Below, piece by piece: positions 1-9,065 of a stretch of 64,000 bases of DNA. The translations under genes and the position numbers were made by a program. The stretch is from positions 1-64,000 of the forward strand of contig DBFJJS010000010.1 of assembly GCA_048393055.1 (NCBI GenBank), read 5' to 3'. The notes under the pieces were generated by a model that had not been told where the DNA came from, searched no databases, and was given only the letters and a program-made list of their open reading frames with translations. Position 1 is the first letter of the stretch. Each line of letters starts with the position of its first letter. The stretch is from Faeciplasma sp048393055 (lineage in GTDB: Bacteria > Bacillota > Clostridia > Oscillospirales > Ruminococcaceae).

Positions 1-6
1 CCTCCG

Positions 7-28
7 CCCCTTTCCCCAAGGAAAGGGG
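7..28. repeat. Intergenic hairpin (perfect 9-bp inverted repeat)
   Basis: Positions 7-15 and 20-28 are perfect reverse complements (CCCCTTTCC and GGAAAGGGG) around a four-base CCAA loop. No T-run follows on either strand, so this is not a standard intrinsic terminator. The gene on the far side lies outside the window. It could be a dispersed intergenic repeat or the end of an upstream gene's 3' region; only one copy was noticed in this window. Confidence 0.6.
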
Positions 29-89
29 AACGCGCTCAAAAGGTATAGAACAGAATAAAATTGACCGCTACCAGCCCCGCCGCACTCGT

Positions 90-139
90 TGTTCGCTAAA
101 TTGCTTAATTTCGCGAACATTAGGGTAGGATAAACCCTA
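90..139. repeat. Two adjacent intergenic hairpins upstream of ylbJ
   Basis: Positions 90-96 pair with 113-119 (TGTTCGC/GCGAACA). After a T/C mismatch, 98-102 pair with 107-111 (AAATT/AATTT) around a GCTT loop, making a stem of about 12 bp. A second 6-bp inverted repeat (TAGGGT/ACCCTA, 121-126 and 134-139) follows directly. Both lie just before the ylbJ promoter. Their role is unknown; there is no clear U-run. Confidence 0.5.
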
Positions 140-150
140 TAATATAATTA

Positions 151-180
151 TTGAAAACGAAAACGTTTGATTATTATACT
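151..180 (+). promoter_or_regulatory. Sigma-A-like promoter of ylbJ
   Basis: TTGAAA (151-156) and TATACT (175-180) are 18 bases apart, about 50 bases before the ylbJ start. The -35 element overlaps a sequence resembling a CcpA cre site, with AAACGTTT at its right end. In B. subtilis ylbJ belongs to the mother-cell sigma-E regulon, so a vegetative-looking promoter here is a prediction, not a certainty. Confidence 0.5.
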
Positions 181-232
181 GTTGGACATTCCTGCATAGA
201 ATTAAGAAGTACAAAATAAGGAAGATGAACTA

Positions 233-1246
233 ATGAAGAGAATAAAAATATCTGATATTGCTGTTGTACTTATACTCATACTGTCGCTTGCAAATATAGA
301 TTCTGTAAAAGAAGGCATAGTGACTTCTGTAAAGTCATGTGTATTTACAATTGTTCCGTCACTGTTTGTCACATGTGTATTATCGACTATTATAGTTGAT
401 ACCGGTATGATAGAACGGCTTGTTGCCTCTAAAAAAACCAGCAGTAGTATATTTTCAGCGTTTATACTCGGAAACATAGGTGGATACCCAATAGGAGCAA
501 AAGTCTTGAGAAACCTGGTCGATCAAAAGAGAATATCATCATATGACGCCGAAAACGCCATATGCTTTTGCTATGCTTCAGGACCTGCTTTTTGCCTTGG
601 AATAGTAAGCTCAGTTGTGTTTAGCAGCAAGGTATTGGGAATAATATCCTTCATTTCAACCTTTCTAGCTAACTTAAGCATATATCTGTTTTATGTGCTC
701 AAAAAAAAATTCAAGGCAAGCGCTTATTGTAATAATGAAAATTTCTCTTTTACGGACATTGTTACCTCTGCGGTTCAATCCTCATCGTACGCAATGCTTT
801 CAATATGCTCGGCTATTGTGTTTTTTTCCGCGCTGATTGCTGTGGCGTCATGTTACTTTCCAAAGATTACTGCCATACCAGCAATCAAGTCTATACTTGA
901 GATATCAAATATTGCGTCTTTTAAATATAACGGATTGGTATCCTTTGCTACAATATCAGTTTTGCTTTCATTCGGCGGGCTATGCGTTCATATGCAGGTT
1001 AAAAGCCTTGTCGGCTCAAGCTTCGGTCTAAAAAAATTCTATATTACACGTCCTATTCAGCTTGCCCTTACTGCTGCGTATTCATCGCTGCTGTATTTAA
1101 TAACGCAAAGCTATCTTCCGGCTTTGCAAACCGGCGAGCAAACTAAAATAGCTGTTTCGCAGTCTGATAGTATAGTGCCGTTTGTATGTGTCATTTTTAT
1201 GATTGTGATTTCAATTACCTACAGAAAAAAACATGTTGTAAAATAA
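233..1246 (+). CDS. ylbJ: YlbJ-like sporulation integral membrane protein
   Basis: This 337-residue polytopic membrane protein belongs to the nucleoside-recognition (Gate) superfamily and matches the YlbJ pattern. It has a hydrophobic N-terminus, a conserved stretch around residues 80-125 (GNIGGYPIGAK, then CYASGPAFCLGIV), several later membrane segments and a short basic C-terminus. In B. subtilis YlbJ is needed for heat-resistant spore formation; the transported or sensed molecule is not known. The ATG at 233 follows an AAGGAA-type ribosome-binding site. It is the only plus-strand gene at this end and converges on the gatB operon. Confidence 0.82.
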   Translation: MKRIKISDIAVVLILILSLANIDSVKEGIVTSVKSCVFTIVPSLFVTCVLSTIIVDTGMIERLVASKKTSSSIFSAFILGNIGGYPIGAKVLRNLVDQKRISSYDAENAICFCYASGPAFCLGIVSSVVFSSKVLGIISFISTFLANLSIYLFYVLKKKFKASAYCNNENFSFTDIVTSAVQSSSYAMLSICSAIVFFSALIAVASCYFPKITAIPAIKSILEISNIASFKYNGLVSFATISVLLSFGGLCVHMQVKSLVGSSFGLKKFYITRPIQLALTAAYSSLLYLITQSYLPALQTGEQTKIAVSQSDSIVPFVCVIFMIVISITYRKKHVVK

Positions 1247-1248
1247 AA

Positions 1249-1273
1249 AGCAGACAGAATTTGTCTGTCTGCT
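1249..1273 (-). terminator. Intrinsic terminator of the yunB-ligA-gatCAB operon
   Basis: A perfect 10-bp stem (AGCAGACAGA/TCTGTCTGCT) with a 5-base loop. On the minus strand it is followed at once by TTTTTATTTT, a strong intrinsic terminator 11 bases after the gatB stop. It also lies just past the ylbJ stop, but the plus-strand side lacks a good U-run. Confidence 0.9.
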
Positions 1274-1284
1274 GAAAAGATATT

Positions 1285-2733
1285 TTATTTGCTGCTTTCC
1301 AAGTATTTTAAAACAAGCTCTTTCATGATTCCAGGATTTGCCTTGCCCTTTGACGCCTTCATGCACTGCCCCACAAGGTAGCCGAGCGCGTTTGTTTTGC
1401 CGCTGTTGTAGTCCGCAACTGACTTTGCATTTTCGGATATTATCTTCTTAGCGAGCTCTTCAAGCGCCGAAACGTCAGAAACCTGCGCGAGTGATTTTTC
1501 TTCGATCACCTTATCGACTTCCGAATCATTTTCCATTATATCATCAAACACTATTTTGCCTGACGCTGTAGAAATCTTTCCGCTTGAAATGTAATCTACT
1601 ATTTTTACGAGCTTCTCAGGAGTAACATTTATCTTATCTATAGACATGCCGTCGTTCATAAGCTTTGATATTTCTCCTAAGATCCAATTTGCAATCAGCT
1701 TTGGCGAGATGCAGCCTTCTGCTATGCACTGCTCAAAGTATTTTGACTTTTCCTGAACGTCTACTATCATAGCGGCGTCGCTGTGAGACAAGCCGTACTG
1801 GCTGATATATCTCATTATCTTCTGGTTAGGAAGCTCAGGCAAAGTATCTTTTAAATATTTGACCTTTTCTTCCGGAACAACAATTGTGAGCAGGTCAGGC
1901 TCTGGGAAATACCTGTAGTCCTGAGCGTCCTCCTTTGAGCGCATCGACACGCTTTCGCCTTTCGCGTCGTTCCAGCGCCTTGTCTCCTGTGTTATTGTAC
2001 CGCCGGACTCAAGTATTGAAATCTGCCTGTTTGCCTCATATTCAATGCCTCTTACTACCGCTGAAAAGCTGTTTACGTTCTTCATTTCGCATCGAGTTCC
2101 GAACGATTCTCCAGGCTTATGAACAGACACGTTTACGTCGCACCTTATTGAACCCTCCTGCATTTTGCAGTCTGAAATGTCGAGGTATTTAAGTATCGAC
2201 CTGATTGTCTCCAGGTACGCCTTTGCTTCTTCGGAACTGCGCATATCCGGTCTTGAGACTATCTCAATAAGCGGTACGCCGCAGCGGTTAAAGTCAACTA
2301 TAGAGCCGTCAAACTTATCAGAGTGAAGAAGCTTTCCTGCGTCCTCCTCGATATGTATGCGCTCAATCCCTATTCGTTTTACGTTTTTACCGACCAATAC
2401 GTCGAGGTAGCCGTCGTAACATAAGGGAATGTCTGCCTGAGAAATCTGATATGATTTCGGAAGGTCGGGATAAAAGTAATTTTTCCTGTCCTGCTTGCAT
2501 ATACGGTTAATACCACAATTAAGGGCATGTCCCATTTTTATAGCGTAATCCACAACCTTCTCATTTAGCGTAGGAAGTGTTCCCGGCATTCCCATGCATA
2601 TCGGACAAACCTGAGTATTCACCTCAAGTCCAAAGGAATTTTTACAGCTGCAATATATTTTAGTTTCAGTGTTCAGCTCGGCGTGAACCTCCAAGCCTAT
2701 TACAATCTCGTATCCATTAATCAAAGCGTTCAT
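1285..2733 (-). CDS. gatB: Aspartyl/glutamyl-tRNA amidotransferase subunit B
   Basis: GatB (482 residues) is the tRNA-binding kinase/transamidation subunit of GatCAB, which converts misacylated Glu-tRNA(Gln), and often Asp-tRNA(Asn), to the amidated form with ammonia from GatA. The N-terminus IGLEVHAELNT is diagnostic. A cysteine cluster (YCSCKNS, then QVCPIC at residues 28-46) matches the family zinc site, and the C-terminal YqeY-like tail ends in the usual GKANPG region. The ATG follows TAGGTG. It is the last gene of the operon, 23 bases after gatA and directly before the terminator. Its presence implies the organism uses the indirect amidation pathway. Confidence 0.97.
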   Translation of the reverse strand: MNALINGYEIVIGLEVHAELNTETKIYCSCKNSFGLEVNTQVCPICMGMPGTLPTLNEKVVDYAIKMGHALNCGINRICKQDRKNYFYPDLPKSYQISQADIPLCYDGYLDVLVGKNVKRIGIERIHIEEDAGKLLHSDKFDGSIVDFNRCGVPLIEIVSRPDMRSSEEAKAYLETIRSILKYLDISDCKMQEGSIRCDVNVSVHKPGESFGTRCEMKNVNSFSAVVRGIEYEANRQISILESGGTITQETRRWNDAKGESVSMRSKEDAQDYRYFPEPDLLTIVVPEEKVKYLKDTLPELPNQKIMRYISQYGLSHSDAAMIVDVQEKSKYFEQCIAEGCISPKLIANWILGEISKLMNDGMSIDKINVTPEKLVKIVDYISSGKISTASGKIVFDDIMENDSEVDKVIEEKSLAQVSDVSALEELAKKIISENAKSVADYNSGKTNALGYLVGQCMKASKGKANPGIMKELVLKYLESSK

Positions 2734-2756
2734 TTTACACCTACCGTTTCAAATCG

Positions 2757-4214
2757 TTAAAGCACTGCTGCCTTAAATCCGCCGAAGCAAAGCTCATGAG
2801 CATAAGCGGTGTTTAATATGGTACTTTCGTCAAATCTTCTGCCAATGATCTGCATACCATACGGCAACCCGGCTTCGGAATATCCGCACGGAACGCTTAC
2901 AGCGGGCAGCCCTGCGATATTTACGGTGACTGTACAGATATCAGCAGAATACATGGCGAGAGGATCGTTGATTTTATCGCCAAACTTAAACGCTTCAAAG
3001 GGAGATGTAGGAGTAATTATAACGTCGATGTCCTTATAGACGCTGTCAAATTCAGCTTTAATCCTATTTTGCATAAGCTTTGCCTTTTTGTAATATGCAT
3101 CGAAGTATCCTGAGCTTAACACAAACGTTCCGAGTATAATTCTGCGTTTTACCTCGCGTCCAAAGCCCTCGCTTCTCGTTCTTTCGTACATGTCGATAAG
3201 GCTTTCCGGGTTTTCACAGCGATATCCGTATTTTACGCCGTCAAACCTTGCAAGATTTGAAGAAGCCTCGGCGCACGCTATGATGTAATAAGCGGATAGA
3301 GCGTAACCAGTGGACGGAAGCGAGATTTCTTTAATAACCGCTCCGTTTTTTACAAGCGCGTCGACAGACTTCATAACGGAATTCTTAACCTCAGTCTTGA
3401 TTCCGTCTGAGAAATACTCCCTCGGTATTCCTATTCTAAGTCCCTTTACATCAGGCGTGAGGTTATCATATATGGGGGCATAGTCTCTGCGAGAGCTTGT
3501 TGCGTCCATTTTATCATAACCACATATGGCGTCCTGAAGCAACGCAACGTCCTTTACGCACCTGCCAAGTGGTCCTATCTGATCAAGCGACGACGCAAAT
3601 GCAACAAGTCCGTATCTTGAGACGCTTCCGTATGTAGGCTTCAAGCCGACCACACCGCACAGCGACGCAGGCTGTCTTATTGAGCCGCCTGTATCGGAGC
3701 CGAGCGCAACAGCGGCTTCGCAAGCAGCCACAGCCGCAGCCGAGCCTCCGGAAGAGCCTCCCGGCACTCGGCTCAGGTCAAACGGATTCCTGGTTTTTTT
3801 ATAGAATGAATTTTCTGTAGACGAACCCATAGCAAACTCGTCCATATTAAGCTTACCGGTAATTACAGCGCCGTTATCCTTAAGCTTATCTACAACCGTA
3901 GCATTAAACACCGGCACATAGTTTTCCAGCATTTTTGACGCACACGTTGTTCTGATTCCCTTAGTCGATATATTGTCCTTAACGCCTACCGGTATTCCTG
4001 CAAGTCTGGGAAGCTCCTCCCCGCTTGATCGTCTTTCGTCTATTATCCTTGCTCTCTTGATTGCGTTTTCTTTGTCGATGGTAAGATATGCGTCTATCTT
4101 AGGCTCGGCCTCTTCTATTCTTTCAAATTGCGACTCTACAATCTCGCAGGAGGATATTTCACCTTTTTTAAGCATTTCTGAAAGCTCATACGCCTTATAT
4201 TCATATAGCTTCAT
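2757..4214 (-). CDS. gatA: Aspartyl/glutamyl-tRNA amidotransferase subunit A
   Basis: GatA (485 residues) is the amidase-signature glutaminase that releases ammonia from glutamine for GatB. The catalytic triad is visible: Lys79 in GVKDN, the cis-Ser154 in PGGSSGGSAA and the nucleophile Ser178 in SDTGGSIRQPA. Length and motif spacing are normal for the family. The start ATG is preceded by GAGAGG. It sits between gatC (12-base gap) and gatB, so the complex is encoded in the order C-A-B. Confidence 0.97.
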   Translation of the reverse strand: MKLYEYKAYELSEMLKKGEISSCEIVESQFERIEEAEPKIDAYLTIDKENAIKRARIIDERRSSGEELPRLAGIPVGVKDNISTKGIRTTCASKMLENYVPVFNATVVDKLKDNGAVITGKLNMDEFAMGSSTENSFYKKTRNPFDLSRVPGGSSGGSAAAVAACEAAVALGSDTGGSIRQPASLCGVVGLKPTYGSVSRYGLVAFASSLDQIGPLGRCVKDVALLQDAICGYDKMDATSSRRDYAPIYDNLTPDVKGLRIGIPREYFSDGIKTEVKNSVMKSVDALVKNGAVIKEISLPSTGYALSAYYIIACAEASSNLARFDGVKYGYRCENPESLIDMYERTRSEGFGREVKRRIILGTFVLSSGYFDAYYKKAKLMQNRIKAEFDSVYKDIDVIITPTSPFEAFKFGDKINDPLAMYSADICTVTVNIAGLPAVSVPCGYSEAGLPYGMQIIGRRFDESTILNTAYAHELCFGGFKAAVL

Positions 4215-4226
4215 TCGTTATACCTC

Positions 4227-4505
4227 TCAATCTACAACCTTTGGAACGACAACGCAGCCGGCAAGTACCTTTGGTGCATTTGAAAGCATTTCGTCCCGTG
4301 AAAGCTTATTTTCAGATAGCTTGTCCTCGCGAAGGATCATTGCATCATCAGGATTAAGGGTTAACTCCTCGCTTATATCAGGCATAGAATCAACCATATT
4401 TATGATATCGGTCATTTCACTCTCATACCTTGAAAGCTCACTGTCATCTATTTTAAGACGCGCAAGCTTTGCAACATGCTTAATGTCGATTTTAAAGTTG
4501 TCCAT
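4227..4505 (-). CDS. gatC: Aspartyl/glutamyl-tRNA amidotransferase subunit C
   Basis: GatC (92 residues) is the small subunit that wraps around GatA and joins it to GatB. The family pattern is present: an N-terminal helix with VAKLARLKIDDSEL, a middle acidic region and the LRED motif near residues 58-61 (normally LRxD). It lies 17 bases after ligA and 12 bases before gatA in the same operon. Confidence 0.95.
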   Translation of the reverse strand: MDNFKIDIKHVAKLARLKIDDSELSRYESEMTDIINMVDSMPDISEELTLNPDDAMILREDKLSENKLSRDEMLSNAPKVLAGCVVVPKVVD

Positions 4506-4522
4506 ACAAACTGCCCTTTCTT

Positions 4523-6511
4523 TTACTTAAGCATTTCGCTAAGTTGATTTTCGTCTATTACTTTTACGCCGAGCTCCTGCGCTTTCGTCAGCTTAGAGCC
4601 TGCGTCCTCCCCTGCTAAAAGATAATCGGTTTTTTTCGATACCGATGATTTAACCACTCCGCCGTGAGATTCGATAAGCGCCTTCGCATCATCGCGCGAA
4701 TATGTCGGCAAAGTCCCCGTTATTACGAAGCTAAGACCTGCAAGCTTATCTGAAGCACGCGACGATGTATAATCAGTGTTTACGCCAAGCTCTTTTAAAG
4801 CCTCAATGGTTTTTTTCATATGAGGCTCGGAAAGCGTTTTATGAACTATTTCAGCAGTATGCTCCCCAAATCCATCGATAGCCTCTATATCCTCAATGCT
4901 TGCCGAAATGATGTTATCTATATTTCCGAATTGCTCGCATAAAAGCTTGCATGATGCTGCGCCTACATTCCTGATCCCAAGACCGCATAAGAGCCTGTCC
5001 AGCGTGTTCGACTTTGACTTTTCAATGGACGATATCAGCTTTGCAGCCGATTTTTCCTTAAAGCCATCCAGCATCATAATATCTCCGGCGGTTAGCCTGT
5101 ATATGTCCGGTATGCTTTTGACAAGCCCTTTGTCATACAACGCTTCAGCTACAGCAGGACCAAAGCCGTCAATATTCATGGCGGGCTTTGAAGCAAAGTA
5201 TATTATAGACCTCAGAACTTGTGCGGGGCATTCTATATTAGGACATCTGAGCGCGCTTTCGCCGTCTTCCCTAACGGCCTCTGCACCGCAAACAGGACAA
5301 AAATCTGGGAGCTTAAATACGGCAGGATTGTTTTCTGATTTTTTAGAAACGCCCAGAACCTCTGGTATAATGTCCCCTGCCTTTCTAACAATTATTTCAT
5401 CACCTATTGCAATATTTCTTTTATCAATAAAATCTTGATTATGAAGCGTTGCTCTTGAAACGCTTGTTCCGGCCAAAATAACCGGTTCAAATACAGCCAC
5501 TGGAGTTATAGCTCCCGTTCTGCCTACATTTACTTCAATATCAATCAGCTTCGTCGTTTTTTCTTCCGGAGGAAACTTATATGCTACAGCCCACTTAGGA
5601 ACTTTTGAAGTATATCCGATTTGTTCTCTTAAGGCTAAATCGTCAAGCTTTATTACTACTCCGTCAATGTCATATGGCAAATTATAGCGCCTTTGCCCTA
5701 TATCTTCGATTATAGCTTTTATCTCTTCAAAGCTGCACGCCTGTCTGTATTCCGGTATAACCCTGAATCCTAACGATTTAAGCATATCAAGAGACTGTTT
5801 GTGAGAGCGGATTTTAATATCCGTACCGCTTATTTGCTGGAGGTTGAATACAAATATATCAAGCTTTCTCTTGGCGGCGATCTTTGAATCCTTTTGCCGA
5901 AGAGATCCCGCCGCAGCATTTCTTGGATTTTTAAACGGCTGCTCAGAGTTAAGCTCCATTTCCTCGGAAATCTTATAAAAAACCGACTTCGGCATATAGA
6001 CCTCTCCCCTAACTTCCAACAGCTCGGGAGCGTTTTCTATTTTAAGAGGAATAGACTTTATTGTCTTTATATTTTGGGTGACATCCTCGCCAACAAATCC
6101 GTCGCCTCTTGTAGAGCCTACGGCAAGCACGCCGTTTATATATTCAAGAGATACTGATAAACCGTCAATTTTCGGCTCGACCGTAAATACCGGATTATCA
6201 ACCTCGATTTTTATCCTGTTGACAAACTCTTCAACCTGTGAAAAATCAAAAACATCCTGCAGACTCCCCATCTGTACCTTGTGAGTCACTTTATTAAACC
6301 CGGATACAGGCTCGCCGCCTACCCTTTGAGTAGGTGAGTAAGGCGTTATAAGCTCTGGAAACTGCTTCTCAAGCGATTTCAGCTCTTGCATAAGAGCGTC
6401 ATACTCATAATCCTCGATTTCCGGATTGTCCTCAATATAATACTTCTTGTTGTGATAGTTTATCAGGTCAGTAAGTTCATTGATTCTTTTAGAAGCAAGC
6501 TCCTTATCCAT
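4523..6511 (-). CDS. ligA: NAD+-dependent DNA ligase
   Basis: LigA (662 residues) seals nicks during replication and repair using NAD+. Domains run in the usual order: an Ia domain (1-60), the nucleotidyltransferase with active-site Lys114 in EPKIDG, an OB fold (about 320-390), a four-Cys zinc finger (CPVCG, then RCPNIECP, about 400-430), helix-hairpin-helix repeats and a BRCT domain from about residue 586. The ATG has an AAAGG ribosome-binding site. ligA beside gatCAB is a familiar clostridial arrangement. Confidence 0.97.
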   Translation of the reverse strand: MDKELASKRINELTDLINYHNKKYYIEDNPEIEDYEYDALMQELKSLEKQFPELITPYSPTQRVGGEPVSGFNKVTHKVQMGSLQDVFDFSQVEEFVNRIKIEVDNPVFTVEPKIDGLSVSLEYINGVLAVGSTRGDGFVGEDVTQNIKTIKSIPLKIENAPELLEVRGEVYMPKSVFYKISEEMELNSEQPFKNPRNAAAGSLRQKDSKIAAKRKLDIFVFNLQQISGTDIKIRSHKQSLDMLKSLGFRVIPEYRQACSFEEIKAIIEDIGQRRYNLPYDIDGVVIKLDDLALREQIGYTSKVPKWAVAYKFPPEEKTTKLIDIEVNVGRTGAITPVAVFEPVILAGTSVSRATLHNQDFIDKRNIAIGDEIIVRKAGDIIPEVLGVSKKSENNPAVFKLPDFCPVCGAEAVREDGESALRCPNIECPAQVLRSIIYFASKPAMNIDGFGPAVAEALYDKGLVKSIPDIYRLTAGDIMMLDGFKEKSAAKLISSIEKSKSNTLDRLLCGLGIRNVGAASCKLLCEQFGNIDNIISASIEDIEAIDGFGEHTAEIVHKTLSEPHMKKTIEALKELGVNTDYTSSRASDKLAGLSFVITGTLPTYSRDDAKALIESHGGVVKSSVSKKTDYLLAGEDAGSKLTKAQELGVKVIDENQLSEMLK

Positions 6512-6532
6512 AAAATCACTGCCTTTCTTAAT

Positions 6533-7186
6533 CTATGAAATGCCGACATATCCCGACGGAATGCTGCCGACAATTATCGTCTGTGCTATTACATAGTCCT
6601 GAGAATAACTGAATTCATCCTTTTTGGGAGGAAGATACACTTCAGAGTTTACAGTTATTCTAGCAATTATCTCATGCTTTACCGTGTTAATTCCTACCGA
6701 CTCAAACGATGATATAATATCTATTGTCGGAACAGACACCTGAGATATCTTAACACTTATGTTCGGACCTTGACCGCTGGTGTTTAGATCGCCGAACAAG
6801 CTTCCTATAGGTATTTTAATCTTGCTGGATTTAAGCTTGTTAAGCTTTGTATTAAGATTGTTTGCCAGTCTGACCTTAAGTTGGTTTATTCCTGCCGAAT
6901 CGTACTCTACGGCAGACACAGAACCGCTGTCGTTGTAACTCAGTACTACAATATCCGAATACGCAACGTTATCTTCGCTGAATGTGTCAGTTACCGCCTC
7001 ATTAATAGCGGAAGCAACAGCCGCAGAACCATACTGCTTTGCCATATCCATTATTACTGGCTTGAGCGAAGCGTTGATTATAATCATAACGACAACCACG
7101 GCAATCACAAGGAATATGATTGCCGCGTGATCCTTGATAAAATTAAAATTTTTACTTTTTATTTTAGTATTTCTGTACCTGCGCAA
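6533..7186 (-). CDS. yunB: Sporulation protein YunB
   Basis: This 217-residue protein has one N-terminal membrane segment (about residues 23-42, preceded by basic residues) and an extracytoplasmic domain with the YunB pattern IPIGSLFGDLNTSGQGPNI and VKHEIIARITVNSEVY. In B. subtilis yunB is a sigma-E gene needed for normal spores; the biochemical role is unknown. The start is TTG, supported by a strong GGGAGGGG site seven bases upstream. It is the first gene before ligA, 21 bases away. A GC-rich hairpin lies just before its ribosome-binding site. Confidence 0.85.
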   Translation of the reverse strand: MRRYRNTKIKSKNFNFIKDHAAIIFLVIAVVVVMIIINASLKPVIMDMAKQYGSAAVASAINEAVTDTFSEDNVAYSDIVVLSYNDSGSVSAVEYDSAGINQLKVRLANNLNTKLNKLKSSKIKIPIGSLFGDLNTSGQGPNISVKISQVSVPTIDIISSFESVGINTVKHEIIARITVNSEVYLPPKKDEFSYSQDYVIAQTIIVGSIPSGYVGIS

Positions 7187-7197
7187 AATATCCCCTC

Positions 7198-7232
7198 CCG
7201 GCCTCGGTAAATATATATGCTGCCGAAGCCGG
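7198..7232 (-). promoter_or_regulatory. Hairpin directly upstream of the yunB ribosome-binding site
   Basis: CCGGCCTCGG (7198-7207) pairs with CCGAAGCCGG (7223-7232) with one mismatch. On the minus strand the 3' arm runs straight into the GGGAGGGG ribosome-binding site of yunB. No U-run follows, so it is more likely a boundary or translational-control element between the transketolase genes and yunB than a full terminator. Confidence 0.5.
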
Positions 7233-7256
7233 AAAGTGAATATTAATTAATCTATA

Positions 7257-8204
7257 TTATTTTGTCTTCATTGCCTCTTTTACGGTCTTTACAATGTTCT
7301 CAGAACAAAGGCCAAATTCCTTCAAAAGCTGAACGGCAGGTCCAGAGTAACCAAACACGTCGTTTACGCCTATCTTAACTACTCTTACAGGGCAGTTAGC
7401 CGATACAACGTCGCATACCGCAGAGCCGAGACCGCCGATAACGCTGTGCTCCTCAGCAGTAACGATGAGACCTGTCTCCTTTGCGGCTTTAATGATTATT
7501 TCTTCATCTATAGGCTTAATAGTATGGATGTTTATAACCCTTGCGCTGATGCCTTCAGTCTTCAGCGTCTCGGCAGCGGTAATAGCCTCGTATACCATGA
7601 GTCCGGTTGCAATAATTGTGACGTCCGAGCCTTCTACAAGCTCTATTCCCTTGCCGAGCTCAAATTTGTAGGTCTCCTTGTTATTGAACACGGGAGTTGC
7701 AAGCCTTCCGAATCTCATATAAACAGGACCGTTAAAGTTAATTGCAGTCTCTATGGCAGCTCTTGCCTCAACATCGTCGGCAGGATTGATAATTGTCATT
7801 CCAGGAATTGTGCGCATAAGCGCAATGTCCTCATTGCACTGGTGCGTAGCTCCGTCCTCGCCTACGGAAATTCCGGCATGTGTAGCGCCTATCTTAACGT
7901 TAAGATGAGGATATCCTATAGAATTTCTTACAATTTCAAAAGCTCTGCCAGCGGCAAACATTGCAAATGATGAAGCAAAAGGTATCTTTCCTGTAGCTGC
8001 AAGACCGGCTGCCACTCCCATCATATTTGCTTCTGCTATGCCGCAGTCAATGTGTCTGTCAGGAAACTTCTTCTTAAAAATACCCGTCTTTGTTGCAGCC
8101 GCGAGGTCTGCGTCCAAAACATAAAGGTTCTCATACTTATCTCCAAGCTCCGCTAAAGCCTCGCCGTAGCTTTCTCTGGTTGCCTTTTTAATCAAATCTG
8201 CCAT
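7257..8204 (-). CDS. Transketolase, C-terminal subunit
   Basis: This is the C-terminal half of a split transketolase (315 residues from the chosen start). It carries the pyrimidine-binding domain (about 1-170, with GIAEANMMGVAAGLAATGK and the THAGISVGEDGATHQ loop) and the C-terminal transketolase domain (about 190-310). With the adjacent N-terminal subunit it transfers two-carbon ketol units in the non-oxidative pentose phosphate pathway. A longer reading frame to 8261 exists, but the ATG at 8204 follows TTGGAGGG and lies 4 bases after the upstream stop, so it is preferred. Confidence 0.95.
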   Translation of the reverse strand: MADLIKKATRESYGEALAELGDKYENLYVLDADLAAATKTGIFKKKFPDRHIDCGIAEANMMGVAAGLAATGKIPFASSFAMFAAGRAFEIVRNSIGYPHLNVKIGATHAGISVGEDGATHQCNEDIALMRTIPGMTIINPADDVEARAAIETAINFNGPVYMRFGRLATPVFNNKETYKFELGKGIELVEGSDVTIIATGLMVYEAITAAETLKTEGISARVINIHTIKPIDEEIIIKAAKETGLIVTAEEHSVIGGLGSAVCDVVSANCPVRVVKIGVNDVFGYSGPAVQLLKEFGLCSENIVKTVKEAMKTK

Positions 8205-8208
8205 TTTA

Positions 8209-9051
8209 TTAACCCTCCAATTCTGCAAGCTGCGCCTTAAGCTCTGCCATAGCCTGTTCATACTGCTCGGCGTTAGGAGCCGTACCGTGCCATGACACCT
8301 GATTCTCCATGAATGAAACGCCCTTGCCCTTTACACTCTTCATAACAATTGCTACAGGCTGATTTACAACCGTGTCAGCTTCGTTGAAGGCGGTCTCTAT
8401 GCTGTCAAAATCATGGGCGTCCATGGTGATAACATGCCAGCCGAACGCTGTAAACTTATCGGTAATGGGGTAAGGAGAGCAAACGTCAGAAATCTTACCG
8501 TCTATTTGAAGACCGTTATTATCCACAATAGCAACAAGGTTATCAAGCTTATGATGAGCCGCGAACATTGCAGCCTCCCAAACCTGTCCTTCCTCGATCT
8601 CGCCGTCGCCGAGAATAGAATAAACTCTGTAGGTGTCATTAGTGAGCTTTGCGGAAAGAGCCATGCCGCATGCGGCAGATATGCCCTGTCCCAAAGAGCC
8701 GGAAGACATGTCGACTCCGGGGATATGCTTCATATCGGGATGTCCCTGGAGCATAGAACCAATGTGCCTTAGACCTTTAAGCTCTTCAACATCAAAAAAT
8801 CCCCTGTTGGCAAGGACGGAATAGAGAGCGGGAGCGGTGTGACCCTTTGAAAGGACAAACCTATCCCTGTCAGCAAGCTTTGGATTATCAGGGTATATAT
8901 TCATCTTTGCAAAGTACAGATAAGTCAGTACATCCGCAATCGACAGAGATCCTCCCGGATGACCGCTTTTAGCATTATACACCCCCTCGATAATTCCCAT
9001 TCTTACTTTGCAAGCAGTTATTTTCAGCTGCTTTTTAAGTAATTCGTCCAT
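8209..9051 (-). CDS. Transketolase, N-terminal subunit
   Basis: The thiamine-pyrophosphate-binding half of a split transketolase (280 residues). Visible motifs are AKSGHPGGSLS near residue 27, DRFVLSKGHTAPALY, and the TPP signature GDGEIEEGQVWEA through the later NN pair (IVDNNGLQ). The ATG at 9051 follows GGAGG with correct spacing; a longer frame to 9117 would overlap the preceding gene and lacks that site. It is translationally close to the C-terminal subunit, as expected for an obligate complex. Confidence 0.95.
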   Translation of the reverse strand: MDELLKKQLKITACKVRMGIIEGVYNAKSGHPGGSLSIADVLTYLYFAKMNIYPDNPKLADRDRFVLSKGHTAPALYSVLANRGFFDVEELKGLRHIGSMLQGHPDMKHIPGVDMSSGSLGQGISAACGMALSAKLTNDTYRVYSILGDGEIEEGQVWEAAMFAAHHKLDNLVAIVDNNGLQIDGKISDVCSPYPITDKFTAFGWHVITMDAHDFDSIETAFNEADTVVNQPVAIVMKSVKGKGVSFMENQVSWHGTAPNAEQYEQAMAELKAQLAELEG

Positions 9052-9065
9052 AGTGATACCTCCAT

